A stretch of DNA of 64,000 bases from contig NZ_WWCN01000002.1 in assembly GCF_009857445.1 (NCBI RefSeq), positions 372,001-436,000 of the forward strand. Reading direction: 5' to 3'. A model generated the notes under the pieces. The model saw nothing but the letters and a program-made list of their open reading frames with translations, ran no database searches and had not been told where the DNA came from. How positions within the stretch are numbered: the first letter of the stretch is position 1; each line of letters opens with the position of its first letter. Made by a program: the position numbers and the translations under genes. Below are positions 7,901-17,414 of this stretch, in pieces. This DNA comes from Duganella flavida (GTDB lineage Bacteria > Pseudomonadota > Gammaproteobacteria > Burkholderiales > Burkholderiaceae_D).

Positions 7901-10402
7901 ATGAAAAAGACCATCCCCCTCACGCCGATGGCGGCGGCGCTCGCCGTAGCTTTACTGTCCATGAACGCGCAAGCGCAACAGGAGGAATCCACCTCCAAAC
8001 CGGGCACGCTGGAAACCGTGGTGGTGACCGCTAACAAGCGCGTCGAAAAACTGGAAAACGTGCCGATGGCGATTTCCGTCATGAGCGAGCAGGAAATCCA
8101 GCGTACCAACATCCGCGAGATTGAAGACGTGGTGGCCATGATGCCGTCGCTGACGCTGAACTCCGGCACCACCTCGGCCAACAACGCCATCTTCATGCGC
8201 GGCATTGGCACGGTGTCGGTCGGCATCGGCGTCGAGTCGGACGTGGCCGTGATCATCGACGACATTCCTATCGCCACCCAGTTCCAGGCGTTTAAAGACC
8301 TGGCCGACGTCTCGCGCATCGAAGTGCTGAAAGGCCCGCAGTCCACGCTGTTCGGTAAATCGGCGGTGGCAGGGGCGGTCAGCATCGTCACCAAGCCGAT
8401 CTCCGGCCCGATGGTGTACCGTGCCAGCACTTACCTCACCAACGACAATGAGTGGCGCGTCAACGCATCGGCCGGCGGCCAGCTGGATGAGCATTTCGGC
8501 TTGCGCCTTTACGCCGGTAAGACGCGCATGCCGGGCAATTTCCACAACCTCACCGACGGTAAGGACGTCAACGGTTCGAGCGGCAACACCTTCATGGCCA
8601 AGCTGCAGTGGAATCCGATCGAGAGCGTACAGGTGGACCTGACGCCGCGCTACAACTACCAGGAAAACTCGCGCGGGGTGACCGCAGTGAACGGCTTCTT
8701 CCTGCGCACTGGCTCGGCCGCTGCGGGCACGCTGGTGTCGACACCGATCGGCCTGGACGGCGTCTACCTGAACGGCAATCCGCAGCTGCCTGCATCGGTG
8801 CTGATGAAGGGCATCAACGTCAACGATCCAAACAACCGCAACGTGCGCCGCGACTTCCCGACCGGCCTGGTATCCAGCGACCGAGGCCTCGGCTTGAAGG
8901 TGTCGTGGACCTTGCCGAACGACGCCACGCTGATGTCGATCACCTCGTGGAGCAAATACTTGGCCAATGACTTCCGCGACCAGGACTTCACCGACCAGCC
9001 GACCATCGCCGCCGCCGGTTCGACCGTACCGACCATCGGCAATTACCAGTTCGGCACGTACGACATCCGCTCGAAGACGCAGGAGCTCCGCTACGTCTCG
9101 CCGGACACCGGCACGTTCAAGTACGTGGCCGGCCTGTGGCTGGCGCATAATGAAATCTACCGCCACTTCATCCGCGGCTATTGCGTGGCGCCGATGACCT
9201 GCAACGCCAACTCGCCATCGAGCCCAACCAACTACTACACCGACATCTACAACACCAACAAGGCGGTGTTCGGCCAGGCCTCGTGGGAGTTCCTGCCAAC
9301 CTGGACTGTGACCGCTGGCGTGCGCTTCAACCAGGAGATTTCGGGCTACCACTACAAGCGCAACTTCTACACCGACCAGCTGGACGAAGCCTCCTTCAAG
9401 CCGGGCCCGGTGGGCGTGGACCAGTTCCAAAGCTATGGCAACAGCGACCCGGCCACCACCGGCAAGGTCAGTCTGCAGAAGCAGATCACGCCAGAGTGGA
9501 TGGTCTACACGCAGGCCTCGACCGGCTACAAGGGCGAAGCGTATGACGTGACCTCGGGCCTGAAAGCAGTAGCGGCGTTCCCGGTCAAGCCGGAAACCAG
9601 CCAGAGCTTCGAGATCGGCGCCAAGGCTAACCTGTTCAACAATCGCCTGTCGATTGCGGCCACGTACTACAACTCGGACTTCTTCGGCTATCAGCAGAAC
9701 GTGACCTACGTGCTGCCGAACGACCCGACCATCTACAGCCAGCTGAACTCGATTCCGCACATCGCCACCCACGGCTTTGAGATCGACGCCAACGCACTGG
9801 TGGCCAACAACCTGAACGTGAACGCGTCGCTGGCCTTCACCTTGCCGACCATCGAGAAGTGGGCCAACGGTCCGTGCTATGCGGATTCGACCAACGTGGC
9901 GGTGAGTGGCACCAAGCTGGCGGCCAACGGTTCCATCGCGGGCCAGAACTCGGCCTGCTTCCCGATCGCGGCAGGCTCGACCACCGGTGTGCAGAATCTA
10001 AACAACTCAGTGTTCCCGGGCACGCCGAAGATCAAGCTGAACGTGGGCGCCACCTATGACTTCAGCATTCCGACGCTGCCATACAAGGGCTTTGTGAATG
10101 CCAATGTGCGTTATCAAAGCGACTACCTTACCAACATCAACAACGACCCGAATGCGCGCAACAAGGCTTACAGCATTACCGATTTGGGCTTCGGCGTGCG
10201 GACTTCGGACGACAAGTACAAGCTGAGCTTCCGCATCAACAACCTGTTCGACCGTTTCTACATCCCGAATGCGAACGCCAGCGGCCCATCGTCGTTCCGC
10301 AACGGGCCAACCGCAACCTCGCCGCAAGTTACGGCCAACAGCTGGGTGCCGCCGCGTGACGTATTCCGCTACTTCAGCGTGAAGCTGGATGTGAAATACT
10401 AA
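7901..10402 (+). CDS. TonB-dependent outer-membrane receptor
   Basis: 833 residues with a signal peptide ending around MNAQAQ. A TonB-box-like LETVVVTANKR precedes the plug domain (NVPMAISVMSEQEIQR, then RIEVLKGPQSTLFGKSAVAGAVSIVTK). A long 22-strand-type barrel follows, with the typical C-terminal NNLFDRFYIP and final aromatic residues (FSVKLDVKY). Such receptors import siderophores, vitamin B12, or oligosaccharides and aromatic compounds. The plug style (VPMAISVM...) is that of the large uncharacterised receptor group of sphingomonads and Oxalobacteraceae rather than classical siderophore receptors. AGGAGA precedes the start. Substrate not deducible. Confidence 0.92.
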   Translation: MKKTIPLTPMAAALAVALLSMNAQAQQEESTSKPGTLETVVVTANKRVEKLENVPMAISVMSEQEIQRTNIREIEDVVAMMPSLTLNSGTTSANNAIFMRGIGTVSVGIGVESDVAVIIDDIPIATQFQAFKDLADVSRIEVLKGPQSTLFGKSAVAGAVSIVTKPISGPMVYRASTYLTNDNEWRVNASAGGQLDEHFGLRLYAGKTRMPGNFHNLTDGKDVNGSSGNTFMAKLQWNPIESVQVDLTPRYNYQENSRGVTAVNGFFLRTGSAAAGTLVSTPIGLDGVYLNGNPQLPASVLMKGINVNDPNNRNVRRDFPTGLVSSDRGLGLKVSWTLPNDATLMSITSWSKYLANDFRDQDFTDQPTIAAAGSTVPTIGNYQFGTYDIRSKTQELRYVSPDTGTFKYVAGLWLAHNEIYRHFIRGYCVAPMTCNANSPSSPTNYYTDIYNTNKAVFGQASWEFLPTWTVTAGVRFNQEISGYHYKRNFYTDQLDEASFKPGPVGVDQFQSYGNSDPATTGKVSLQKQITPEWMVYTQASTGYKGEAYDVTSGLKAVAAFPVKPETSQSFEIGAKANLFNNRLSIAATYYNSDFFGYQQNVTYVLPNDPTIYSQLNSIPHIATHGFEIDANALVANNLNVNASLAFTLPTIEKWANGPCYADSTNVAVSGTKLAANGSIAGQNSACFPIAAGSTTGVQNLNNSVFPGTPKIKLNVGATYDFSIPTLPYKGFVNANVRYQSDYLTNINNDPNARNKAYSITDLGFGVRTSDDKYKLSFRINNLFDRFYIPNANASGPSSFRNGPTATSPQVTANSWVPPRDVFRYFSVKLDVKY

Positions 10403-10512
10403 GTGATATTCGCCGCGTGAATCTCTGGCATCAGAAAGATAAATTGGATTAATAGTTGAGGATGGCTCATCATTCAGTTGTCTCCTCTATTCTCCTCCAA
10501 GGAAATAGATTT

Positions 10513-10540
10513 AGCCCGCTCCTGTAGCGGGCTTTTTTTT
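10513..10540 (+). terminator. Strong intrinsic terminator before polB
   Basis: AGCCCGCT (10513-10520), loop CCTGT, AGCGGGCT (10526-10533), then eight T residues. It ends the TonB receptor transcript about 110 bases after its stop. It also shows that an in-frame extension of the polymerase ORF upstream to 10478 is not translated. Confidence 0.88.
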
Positions 10541-10563
10541 GCCTTGCGCCAGTGTGATGCTGG

Positions 10564-10579
10564 CTGTATGTGCATACAG
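10564..10579. promoter_or_regulatory. SOS box (LexA site) of polB
   Basis: CTGTATGTGCATACAG is a perfect CTGT-N8-ACAG LexA operator with a palindromic alternating core (TATGTGCATA). It lies immediately upstream of TATAAT (10580-10585) and 12 bases before the polB start codon, so bound LexA would block RNA polymerase. polB (dinA) is a LexA regulon member in E. coli, and the same regulation is inferred here. Confidence 0.85.
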
Positions 10580-10585
10580 TATAAT
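10580..10585 (+). promoter_or_regulatory. -10 element of polB, placing the transcript start at or next to the ATG
   Basis: A perfect TATAAT directly abuts the LexA box. Only six bases (TCTGGC) separate it from ATG 10592, so transcription would start at about the A of the start codon. No Shine-Dalgarno sequence is present. The -35 region (around 10556-10562) is poor, as is common for SOS promoters. Confidence 0.65.
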
Positions 10586-10591
10586 TCTGGC

Positions 10592-12961
10592 ATGACGCAA
10601 ACCGCACATACCGGCTTCATCCTGACCCGCCACTGGCGCGATACGCCTAGTGGTACGGAGATCGATTTCTGGCTGGCGACTGACGCCGGCCCCAGGAAAG
10701 TCCGACTCACCGCGCAAACTTCGGTGGCTTTCGCCGAGGCTTCCCTGCGCACGGCCATTGAGGCGCAGATTACGCCGGATGCCGGCATCGAATTGCGCGA
10801 GCTGCAGCTCAAGACTTTCCAGCAGCAGCCGGTGATCGGCGTCTATGCCTCGCGCTACAAGCAGTTGACGGCGCTGGAGCGCTCGCTGCGCGACCACGGT
10901 ATCAAATTGTTCGAGGCCGACATCCGTCCGCCCGAGCGCTACCTGATGGAGCGCTTCATCACCGCCACCGTGCAGACCGAGGGCGGCCACGCCAGCGGCC
11001 CGGTCATCCACAACTGCAAACTCAAGCCTGCACCCGAGTACCGGCCCACGCTGAAGATGGTTTCGCTGGACATTGAAACCAGTGCTTTCGGCGACCTGTA
11101 CTCCATCGCACTGGAAGGCTGCGGTCAGCGCCAGGTCTATATGCTGGGCGCGACGCCGGACCAAGCACCGGTGGTCGACTTTAATCTTGAATACTGCGCC
11201 GCGCCGCGCCAGTTAATCGAACGCCTGAACACCTGGCTGGCGCGTCATGACCCCGACGTCATCATCGGCTGGAACGTGGTGCAGTTCGACTTGCGCGTGC
11301 TGCAAAAGAACGCCGACAAATTCAAGGTGCCGCTGGCGCTGGGCCGCGAAGGCAAGAATATCGAGTGGCGCGAGCATCCGGGCAAGCAGGACTACTGGTT
11401 TGCGCCGGTCCCCGGCCGCATCATCCTCGACGGCATCGATGCGCTCAAGGCCGCCTCGTGGCTGTTCCCTTCCTACTCGCTGGAAAACGTGGCGCAAGCC
11501 ATGCTCGGCGAGGGCAAGGAGATCGGTGACGACTACGACAAGATGGCCGAAATCGAGCGCCGCTTCCAGGAAGACAAGCCGGCGCTGGCGACCTACAACC
11601 TCAAAGACTGCGAACTGGTCACGCGGATTTTCCACAAGGCCAACCTGCTGGCCTTCATGATCGAGCGCGCCACCGTGACCGGCTTGCAGGCCGACCATTT
11701 GGGCGGATCGATTGCCGCCTTCTCCCATCACTACCTGCCGCGCATGCACCGCGAAGGCTATGTCGCGCCGAATGTCGGCGATATCTCCGGCAGTGCTTCG
11801 CCGGGCGGCTTTGTGTTCGACTCCAAGCCCGGCCTGTACGACTCGGTGGTGGTGCTGGACTACAAGAGCTTGTACCCCTCCATCATTCGCACCTTCCTGG
11901 TGGATCCGGTCGGCCTGATCGAAGGCGAAGCGGCGGAGGATAAGAGCGTGCTGGTGGAAGGCGTCAACGGCACCATGTTCTCGCGCGAGAAGCACTGCCT
12001 GCCCGCCATTACTACGGAAATCTGGAAACAGCGCGACGCCGCCAAGCGCGCCAAGAACGAGCCCTTGTCGACCGCACTCAAGCTGCTGATGAACTCCTTC
12101 TGTGGCGTGCTGGGTGCGAGCGAGTGCCGCTTCTTCAATCCGCGCCTGGTGTCCTCGGTGACGCTACGCGGCCACCAGATGCTGAAACAGACGCGTGAAC
12201 TAGTGGAGGCGCGCGGCTATGACGTCATCTACGGCGATACCGATTCCATCTTCATTTGGCTGAAAAAAGAACACCCCAACGATGAGGCGCTGGCGATAGG
12301 CGCTGAACTGGCCGAGTACATCAACAACTGGTGGCGCACCATGCTGAAGGAAAAGCACGGCCTCGACTGTCATCTCGAAATCGAGTTCGACTCGCACTAT
12401 CAAAAATTCTTCATGCCGACCATCCGTGGCACCGACATGGGCAGCAAGAAGCGCTACGCCGGTTTGATCATCAACGGCAAGGGCGAGGAAGAAGTGATCT
12501 ATCGTGGCCTTGAAGTCGCCCGCAGCGACTGGACGCCGCTGGCGCAGCAATTCCAGCAAGGCCTGTTCAAGCGTATCTTCAAGGACGAACCGTATCAGGA
12601 CTTCGTGCGCGACTACGCGCAAAAGACCATGTCCGGCGCTTACGATAGCCTGCTGGTCTACCGCAAGCGCCTGCGCCAGCCGCTGGAGGAATACAAGGTC
12701 AACGTGCCACCGCAAGTGCGCGCGGCGCGCCTGGCCGATGAGTACAATCAATCACAGCATCGCCCGCTGCGTTACCAGAATGGCGGCTGGATCAGCTACG
12801 TGATGACCACCGGCGGCCCCGAGCCATTGGAAGTGGTGCGCTCGCACATCGACTACGAACATTACCTGACCAAACAACTGCAGCCGATCGCCGATTCGAT
12901 CCTGCTGCCAATGAACGACAGTTTTACCAGCCTGACCACGGCACAAGCCAGTCTTTTCTAA
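10592..12961 (+). CDS. polB: DNA polymerase II (family B), SOS-inducible
   Basis: 789 residues from ATG 10592, the size of E. coli Pol II (783). The 3'-5' exonuclease Asp/Glu motif is intact (SLDIETSAFG), as are the second exonuclease block (IIGWNVVQFDLRVL) and the third (YNLKDCELV). Polymerase motif A is VVLDYKSLYPSI, motif B includes KLLMNSFCGVLG, and motif C is YGDTDSIF. All catalytic carboxylates are present, so a proofreading polymerase is expected. It takes part in replication restart and translesion synthesis after DNA damage. An upstream in-frame GTG/ATG extension was rejected because it runs through a terminator and the promoter. The next gene starts 12 bases after the stop. Confidence 0.95.
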   Translation: MTQTAHTGFILTRHWRDTPSGTEIDFWLATDAGPRKVRLTAQTSVAFAEASLRTAIEAQITPDAGIELRELQLKTFQQQPVIGVYASRYKQLTALERSLRDHGIKLFEADIRPPERYLMERFITATVQTEGGHASGPVIHNCKLKPAPEYRPTLKMVSLDIETSAFGDLYSIALEGCGQRQVYMLGATPDQAPVVDFNLEYCAAPRQLIERLNTWLARHDPDVIIGWNVVQFDLRVLQKNADKFKVPLALGREGKNIEWREHPGKQDYWFAPVPGRIILDGIDALKAASWLFPSYSLENVAQAMLGEGKEIGDDYDKMAEIERRFQEDKPALATYNLKDCELVTRIFHKANLLAFMIERATVTGLQADHLGGSIAAFSHHYLPRMHREGYVAPNVGDISGSASPGGFVFDSKPGLYDSVVVLDYKSLYPSIIRTFLVDPVGLIEGEAAEDKSVLVEGVNGTMFSREKHCLPAITTEIWKQRDAAKRAKNEPLSTALKLLMNSFCGVLGASECRFFNPRLVSSVTLRGHQMLKQTRELVEARGYDVIYGDTDSIFIWLKKEHPNDEALAIGAELAEYINNWWRTMLKEKHGLDCHLEIEFDSHYQKFFMPTIRGTDMGSKKRYAGLIINGKGEEEVIYRGLEVARSDWTPLAQQFQQGLFKRIFKDEPYQDFVRDYAQKTMSGAYDSLLVYRKRLRQPLEEYKVNVPPQVRAARLADEYNQSQHRPLRYQNGGWISYVMTTGGPEPLEVVRSHIDYEHYLTKQLQPIADSILLPMNDSFTSLTTAQASLF

Positions 12962-12973
12962 ATAGGAGATTGC

Positions 12974-13768
12974 ATGAACGAGTTCAAGAAACTGCACGAC
13001 GGTAGCAAGCTGCTCAACCTGCCCAACGCATGGGACGCTGGCAGCGCCCGTTTGTTCGAAAGCCTGGGCGCACCGGCCATCGCCACCACCAGCGCCGGCG
13101 TCGCGTGGGCGCAAGGCTATGCCGATAACGACCATCTGCCGGTCGACAACGCCATCGCCGTCGCCGCCAACATCGCGCGCGTGCTGACAGTGCCGCTGTC
13201 GATCGATTTTGAAAACGGCTACTCGTCCGATCCGCAGCAGGTCGCACGCAACGTGCTACGCCTGATCGAAGTGGGCGTGGCCGGCATCAACCTGGAAGAC
13301 GGCAACGATGCGCCGGAACTGCTGGCCGACAAAATCCGCGCCATCAAAACGCTGGCGTCGCAATCGGGCAAGGACATCTTCATCAACACCCGTACCGACG
13401 TCTATTTGCGCGGCCTGGCGCCGGAGAGCGAACGTGTGGCCGAAGTCCTGCGCCGCGCTGCGCTGTACCAGGCGGCTGGCGCCAACGGCCTGTTCGTACC
13501 CGGCATCTGCAAAGTAGAGGAGATCAAAACCGTCGCCGCCAGCGCTGGCCTGCCGCTCAACGTGATGGACTGGCCAGGCCTGCCATCAAACGAAGAACTG
13601 CACCAGCTGGGTGTCGCCCGTTTCAGCGCCGGCTCCGGCATCTCGCAGGCGCTGTGGGCAGTCGCAGCCGGCATGGCCAAAGACTTTCTCGCCACCGGCA
13701 ACGCCGGCCCACTGATCGCCCAAGCCATGCCCTACGGCGATCTGCAAGCACTGTTCGTTAAATCGTAG
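12974..13768 (+). CDS. Isocitrate lyase/phosphoenolpyruvate mutase family protein
   Basis: 264 residues, a single TIM barrel. The start LNLPNAWDAGSARLFESLG and the metal site variant SIDFENGYSSDP place it in the PEP mutase/isocitrate lyase superfamily. The NLEDGN segment and the strand FINTRTDVYL are also family hallmarks. The lyase KKCGH-type loop with catalytic Cys is not visible, so it is unlikely to be a true isocitrate or methylisocitrate lyase. A C-C or C-P bond-cleaving or oxaloacetate-type activity is possible. It follows polB by 12 bases with its own AGGAGA site and may be partly SOS co-transcribed. Confidence 0.82.
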   Translation: MNEFKKLHDGSKLLNLPNAWDAGSARLFESLGAPAIATTSAGVAWAQGYADNDHLPVDNAIAVAANIARVLTVPLSIDFENGYSSDPQQVARNVLRLIEVGVAGINLEDGNDAPELLADKIRAIKTLASQSGKDIFINTRTDVYLRGLAPESERVAEVLRRAALYQAAGANGLFVPGICKVEEIKTVAASAGLPLNVMDWPGLPSNEELHQLGVARFSAGSGISQALWAVAAGMAKDFLATGNAGPLIAQAMPYGDLQALFVKS

Positions 13769-13776
13769 GCCCGGGG

Positions 13777-13807
13777 AGCGGCATTAAGCGATGGCTTGCC
13801 GCTTTCT
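13777..13807 (+). terminator. Probable terminator after the PEP mutase family gene
   Basis: Composite hairpin AGCGGC-att-AAGC-GATG-GCTT-GCCGCT (13777-13803) followed by TTCT. Ten base pairs with one bulge; the T tract is short. No other terminator is seen before the chemoreceptor gene. Confidence 0.5.
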
Positions 13808-13935
13808 CATAGAAACATACAATCCCTAGCAGTTTGCATGTCTGTTATATTCCAAAATAGCAACTTTTGGTTATGCACAGACATCTGCGCCCCGACCCCG
13901 CGCCTTCCGCCTCAAACCCTGCTCAGGAGTTGAAA

Positions 13936-15648
13936 ATGCGCGCCTTCCTGAATCTCCGGCTGTTCTCTAAATTATTGTTGTCGTTTGCTGTGGTGCTGGT
14001 GCTGTGTCTCGGCCTCGGTATCTTCTCCGTAGTCCAGCTTGGCAAAGTCAACCAAACCTCGACCGACCTTGAAACCAACTGGATGCCCAGCGTCCGCGTG
14101 CTGCTGGAAATGAAGTACGACGTCTCCCGTTACCGCGCCCAGGAAACTCAACACATCTTGTCCACCTCCGAGGCTGACTTCGCCAAGTACGAAAAACGCA
14201 TGGCCGACTTTAGCGGCAAGCTCAAAGCCCATAGCGCCGAGTATGAAAAACTCATCAGCGAGCCGGAGGAACGCGCCGGCTACGCCGAGTTCAGTCGGCT
14301 GTGGGAGCAATACATGGGCATCAGCGCCCAAGTGCAAAAGTTGTCGCGGTCCGGCAAGGATGATGAGGCCAAGACGCTTATCCGTGGCAATTCCTCCACG
14401 ATGTTCAATTCCGCGACGGACATCCTGGAAAAACTGGCGCAAGTGAATATCGACGGCGGCGTCAAGGCCAGCGAGCAAGGCGATGCGCTGTACGCTTCGG
14501 CACGCTGGTGGATCATCGCCATCATCGCGCTGTGCATTGCGATGGGCACGGTGCAGGCTATATGGATTTCCGGCCTGATCTCGCGGCCGCTGGTGAACGC
14601 GGTGCAGATCGCGCAAACCGTCGCCGCCGGCAACCTGACTAGCAGGATCGAGGTCAACACCACCGATGAAACCGGCCAGCTGCTGGCCGCGCTCAAGGAG
14701 ATGAACGACAACCTGCAAAATATTGTCGGCCAGGTGCGTACCGGAACCGATGTGATTGCGACTGCTGCCAGCGAAATCGCCACCGGTAATCTGGACCTGT
14801 CGGCCCGCACCGAGCAGCAAGCCAGTTCGCTGGAGGAAACCGCTTCGTCGATGGAAGAGATGACTTCCACCGTCAAGCAAAACAGCGACAACGCACGGCG
14901 CGCCAACGAGCTGGCGCATTCGGCCTCCGGCATCGCGCTGCAAGGCGGCACTGTGGTGTCGCAGGTGGTGGAGACTATGGGGTCGATCAACGCCTCGTCC
15001 AGCAAGATTGTCGACATCATCGGCGTGATCGATGGCATCGCCTTCCAGACCAACATCCTCGCGCTGAACGCTGCGGTGGAAGCGGCGCGCGCCGGCGAAC
15101 AAGGGCGCGGCTTTGCCGTGGTGGCGTCCGAGGTGCGCAATCTGGCGCAACGCTCGGCCAGCGCCGCCAAGGAAATCAAGAGCCTGATCACCGACTCGGT
15201 GGCGCAGGTGGAGGCGGGCAGCAAGCTGGTGCACCAGGCCGGCAAGACGATGGATGAAGTGGTGTCCAGCGTGAAGAAGGTGTCCGACATCGTGGCCGAG
15301 ATTACTAACGCCGGCCGGGAGCAGGAAGTCGGCATCGAGCAGATTAACCAGGCCATCTCGGAGATGGATACGGTCACGCAGCAAAACGCTGCGCTGGTTG
15401 AACAGGCAGCAGCGGCATCGGCGTCGATGCAGGAGCAGGCGGAAAACCTGTCGCGCGTGGTGAGTGTGTTCAAGCTCGATCAGTCGGGCGGGTCGTCGCA
15501 GGCAGCGATGGCGCGTCCTGCGCGGCCGCCGGCACCGGCGCCTGCACCGCGTCCGCAGTTGACGCAGTCGAGCGGCGCGACGGTGGCCTTCATGCGTCCC
15601 ACCGCCAAAGCCAAGGCCGCAGCCGAAGGCGATTGGGAGGAGTTCTGA
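13936..15648 (+). CDS. Methyl-accepting chemotaxis protein
   Basis: 570 residues from ATG 13936 with AGGAG seven bases before; the longer TTG-initiated frame lacks a ribosome site. Layout: short cytoplasmic start, first membrane helix ([20 protein letters not shown]), a four-helix-bundle periplasmic sensor with [13 protein letters not shown] typical of 4HB_MCP, second membrane helix ([18 protein letters not shown]), HAMP domain, and a signalling hairpin whose tip reads [20 protein letters not shown]. After a Pro/Ala-rich linker, the C-terminus is DWEEF, a match to the xWxxF pentapeptide that tethers CheR and CheB. Ligand unknown. Confidence 0.95.
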   Translation: MRAFLNLRLFSKLLLSFAVVLVLCLGLGIFSVVQLGKVNQTSTDLETNWMPSVRVLLEMKYDVSRYRAQETQHILSTSEADFAKYEKRMADFSGKLKAHSAEYEKLISEPEERAGYAEFSRLWEQYMGISAQVQKLSRSGKDDEAKTLIRGNSSTMFNSATDILEKLAQVNIDGGVKASEQGDALYASARWWIIAIIALCIAMGTVQAIWISGLISRPLVNAVQIAQTVAAGNLTSRIEVNTTDETGQLLAALKEMNDNLQNIVGQVRTGTDVIATAASEIATGNLDLSARTEQQASSLEETASSMEEMTSTVKQNSDNARRANELAHSASGIALQGGTVVSQVVETMGSINASSSKIVDIIGVIDGIAFQTNILALNAAVEAARAGEQGRGFAVVASEVRNLAQRSASAAKEIKSLITDSVAQVEAGSKLVHQAGKTMDEVVSSVKKVSDIVAEITNAGREQEVGIEQINQAISEMDTVTQQNAALVEQAAAASASMQEQAENLSRVVSVFKLDQSGGSSQAAMARPARPPAPAPAPRPQLTQSSGATVAFMRPTAKAKAAAEGDWEEF

Positions 15649-15662
15649 CACTGGTGTAAGAT

Positions 15663-15695
15663 GCTCCACGTTGAAATGTCCACGTGGAGCGTTTT
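15663..15695 (+). terminator. Hairpin between MCP and cellulase genes, overlapping the cellulase ribosome site
   Basis: GCTCCACGT (15663-15671) pairs perfectly with ACGTGGAGC (15682-15690) around a ten-base loop and is followed by GTTTT. It can act as the MCP terminator. Its 3' arm also contains the GGAG (15686-15689) that serves the cellulase start at 15699, so on a read-through transcript the same hairpin would hide the ribosome site. Confidence 0.6.
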
Positions 15696-15698
15696 CCG

Positions 15699-17414
15699 AT
15701 GCGAATGATGATGTTTTTACGTGCGATCAATCTGATTGCACTGGGCCTGTCCGCGTTGCCGGCTTCCTCGTTTGCCGCGCAGATCAAACTGAATCAATTG
15801 GGCTATTTGCCCGCATCGGCCAAAGTGGCGGTGGTGCCCGGCACCGAGAACGGGGCGCGGCAGTTTGCCATCATCAAGGCAGGCAGCAACGACGTGGTGC
15901 AGAGTGGCACACTGGGCGTCGCACAGTGGTCGTCCGATGCTGGCGAGAGCGTGCGTCTGGCGGACTTCAGTGGCTTGCAAACGCCAGGCCGCTACCAGCT
16001 GCGCGTAGAAGGCATGCCTGATTCACTACCGTTTGAAGTTAGCGCTAACGCGTACGCGGCGCTCAACGCCGCATCGATTCGTGCCTACTACCTGAATCGC
16101 GCCAGCATCGCGCTGGATGCGCAGCACGCAGGCATTTATGCGCGCGCAGCCGGCCATCCGGACACGCAAGTGCTGGTCCACGCATCGGCTGCATCGGCGG
16201 CGCGTCCTGCCGGCACCGTGATCTCCAGCCCGAAAGGCTGGTACGACGCCGGCGACTACAACAAATACATCGTCAACTCTGGCATCTCCACCTACACGCT
16301 ACTGGCAGCGTACGAAGACTTCCCTGACTTCTTCCGCAAGCAAACCCTCAACATCCCCGAGAGCGGCAACGGCAAACCGGATCTGCTCAACGAAGCATTG
16401 TGGAACCTCGAGTGGATGCTCACCATGCAGGACCCCAATGACGGTGGCGTCTATCACAAGCTGACCAACCTGAGTTTCGACGGCATGGTGATGCCGGAAA
16501 AGGCCATCATGCCGCGCTACGTGGTGCAGAAATCCACCGCCGCCGCATTGGACTTCGCCGCCGTAATGGCAACCGCCAGCCGGGTCTACGCGCCATTTGA
16601 CAAGGCGCTGTCGCAGCGCATGCTGGCCGCGTCGAAAGCGGCATGGCAATGGGCGCAAGCGCATCCGCGCGACTACTACCAGCAGCCGAAAGACGTCAGC
16701 ACCGGCGATTACGGCGACAAGGATGTGAGCGACGAATTCGCGTGGGCCGCCGCAGAGCTCTACATCAGCACCGGCGACGACGCCTACTACCAAGCCATGC
16801 ACGCACCGGAGGTACAAGCCACGGTGCCAACGTGGAGCGACGTGCGCAGCCTCGCATGGTTGTCACTGGCGCGCCATCGCCAGCAGCTCACCGGCGCGGC
16901 AGACCAGCAACTGATCGCCAGCCGCGTCACCACCTTGTCGCAACGATTGGCGAATCAATGGAAGCAATCGGCCTACGGCATCGTCATGCAAACCGGCGAC
17001 TACGTCTGGGGCAGCAGCGCCGTTGCGCTGAACCAGTCGATGGTGCTGCTGCACGGCTACCGCTTGACTGGTAAGCGCGAATATCTCGACGCCGCGCAAT
17101 CGGGCCTCGATTATGTGTTGGGCCGTAACGCCGTCGATACTTCGTTCGTGACAGGGCAGGGCACGCGCTCCGCGCTGCATCCCCATCATCGTCCATCGGT
17201 GGCGGATGGTATCGATGCGCCGGTGCCGGGCTTTCTGGTCGGCGGCCCACAACCGGGACAGCAGGACAAGAAAGATTGCAGCGTGCCGTATCCATCATCG
17301 CTGCCGGCCAAGTCGTGGCTGGACCACGCCTGCTCCTACGCCAGCAACGAGATCGCGATCAACTGGAATGCGCCGCTGGTCTACGTTTCGGCGGCGCTCC
17401 AGGCGATCAAGTGA
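15699..17414 (+). CDS. Secreted glycoside hydrolase family 9 (endoglucanase-type)
   Basis: 571 residues. ATG 15699 is chosen over GTG 15684 because GGAG is nine bases upstream. A signal peptide ends near SSFAAQ. An N-terminal Ig-like CelD_N domain (IKLNQLGYLPASAKVAVV...) occupies about 30-115. The GH9 (alpha/alpha)6 barrel follows: the catalytic-base motif is GWYDAGDYNKYIVNSG (two Asp), the conserved His block reads HHRPS near 500, and the proton-donor Glu is in ASNEIAINWNAPL near the C-terminus. All expected catalytic residues are present. It should hydrolyse beta-1,4-glucans. No carbohydrate-binding module is attached. The stop overlaps that of the convergent Lrp gene by 8 bases. Confidence 0.92.
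   Translation: MRMMMFLRAINLIALGLSALPASSFAAQIKLNQLGYLPASAKVAVVPGTENGARQFAIIKAGSNDVVQSGTLGVAQWSSDAGESVRLADFSGLQTPGRYQLRVEGMPDSLPFEVSANAYAALNAASIRAYYLNRASIALDAQHAGIYARAAGHPDTQVLVHASAASAARPAGTVISSPKGWYDAGDYNKYIVNSGISTYTLLAAYEDFPDFFRKQTLNIPESGNGKPDLLNEALWNLEWMLTMQDPNDGGVYHKLTNLSFDGMVMPEKAIMPRYVVQKSTAAALDFAAVMATASRVYAPFDKALSQRMLAASKAAWQWAQAHPRDYYQQPKDVSTGDYGDKDVSDEFAWAAAELYISTGDDAYYQAMHAPEVQATVPTWSDVRSLAWLSLARHRQQLTGAADQQLIASRVTTLSQRLANQWKQSAYGIVMQTGDYVWGSSAVALNQSMVLLHGYRLTGKREYLDAAQSGLDYVLGRNAVDTSFVTGQGTRSALHPHHRPSVADGIDAPVPGFLVGGPQPGQQDKKDCSVPYPSSLPAKSWLDHACSYASNEIAINWNAPLVYVSAALQAIK

Noticed and set aside
7952..9772. 606-codon open frame on the minus strand
   Set aside because: Antisense shadow of the TonB receptor gene; His/Arg/Val-rich composition, no family resemblance. 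Caused by GC-rich third positions.
10478..10591. Possible longer N-terminus of PolB
   Set aside because: This stretch contains a strong terminator, the LexA box and the -10 element, so it is not coding.
13972..15669. 565-codon open frame on the minus strand
   Set aside because: Shadow of the chemoreceptor gene; no signal, no ribosome site, His/Arg-rich.
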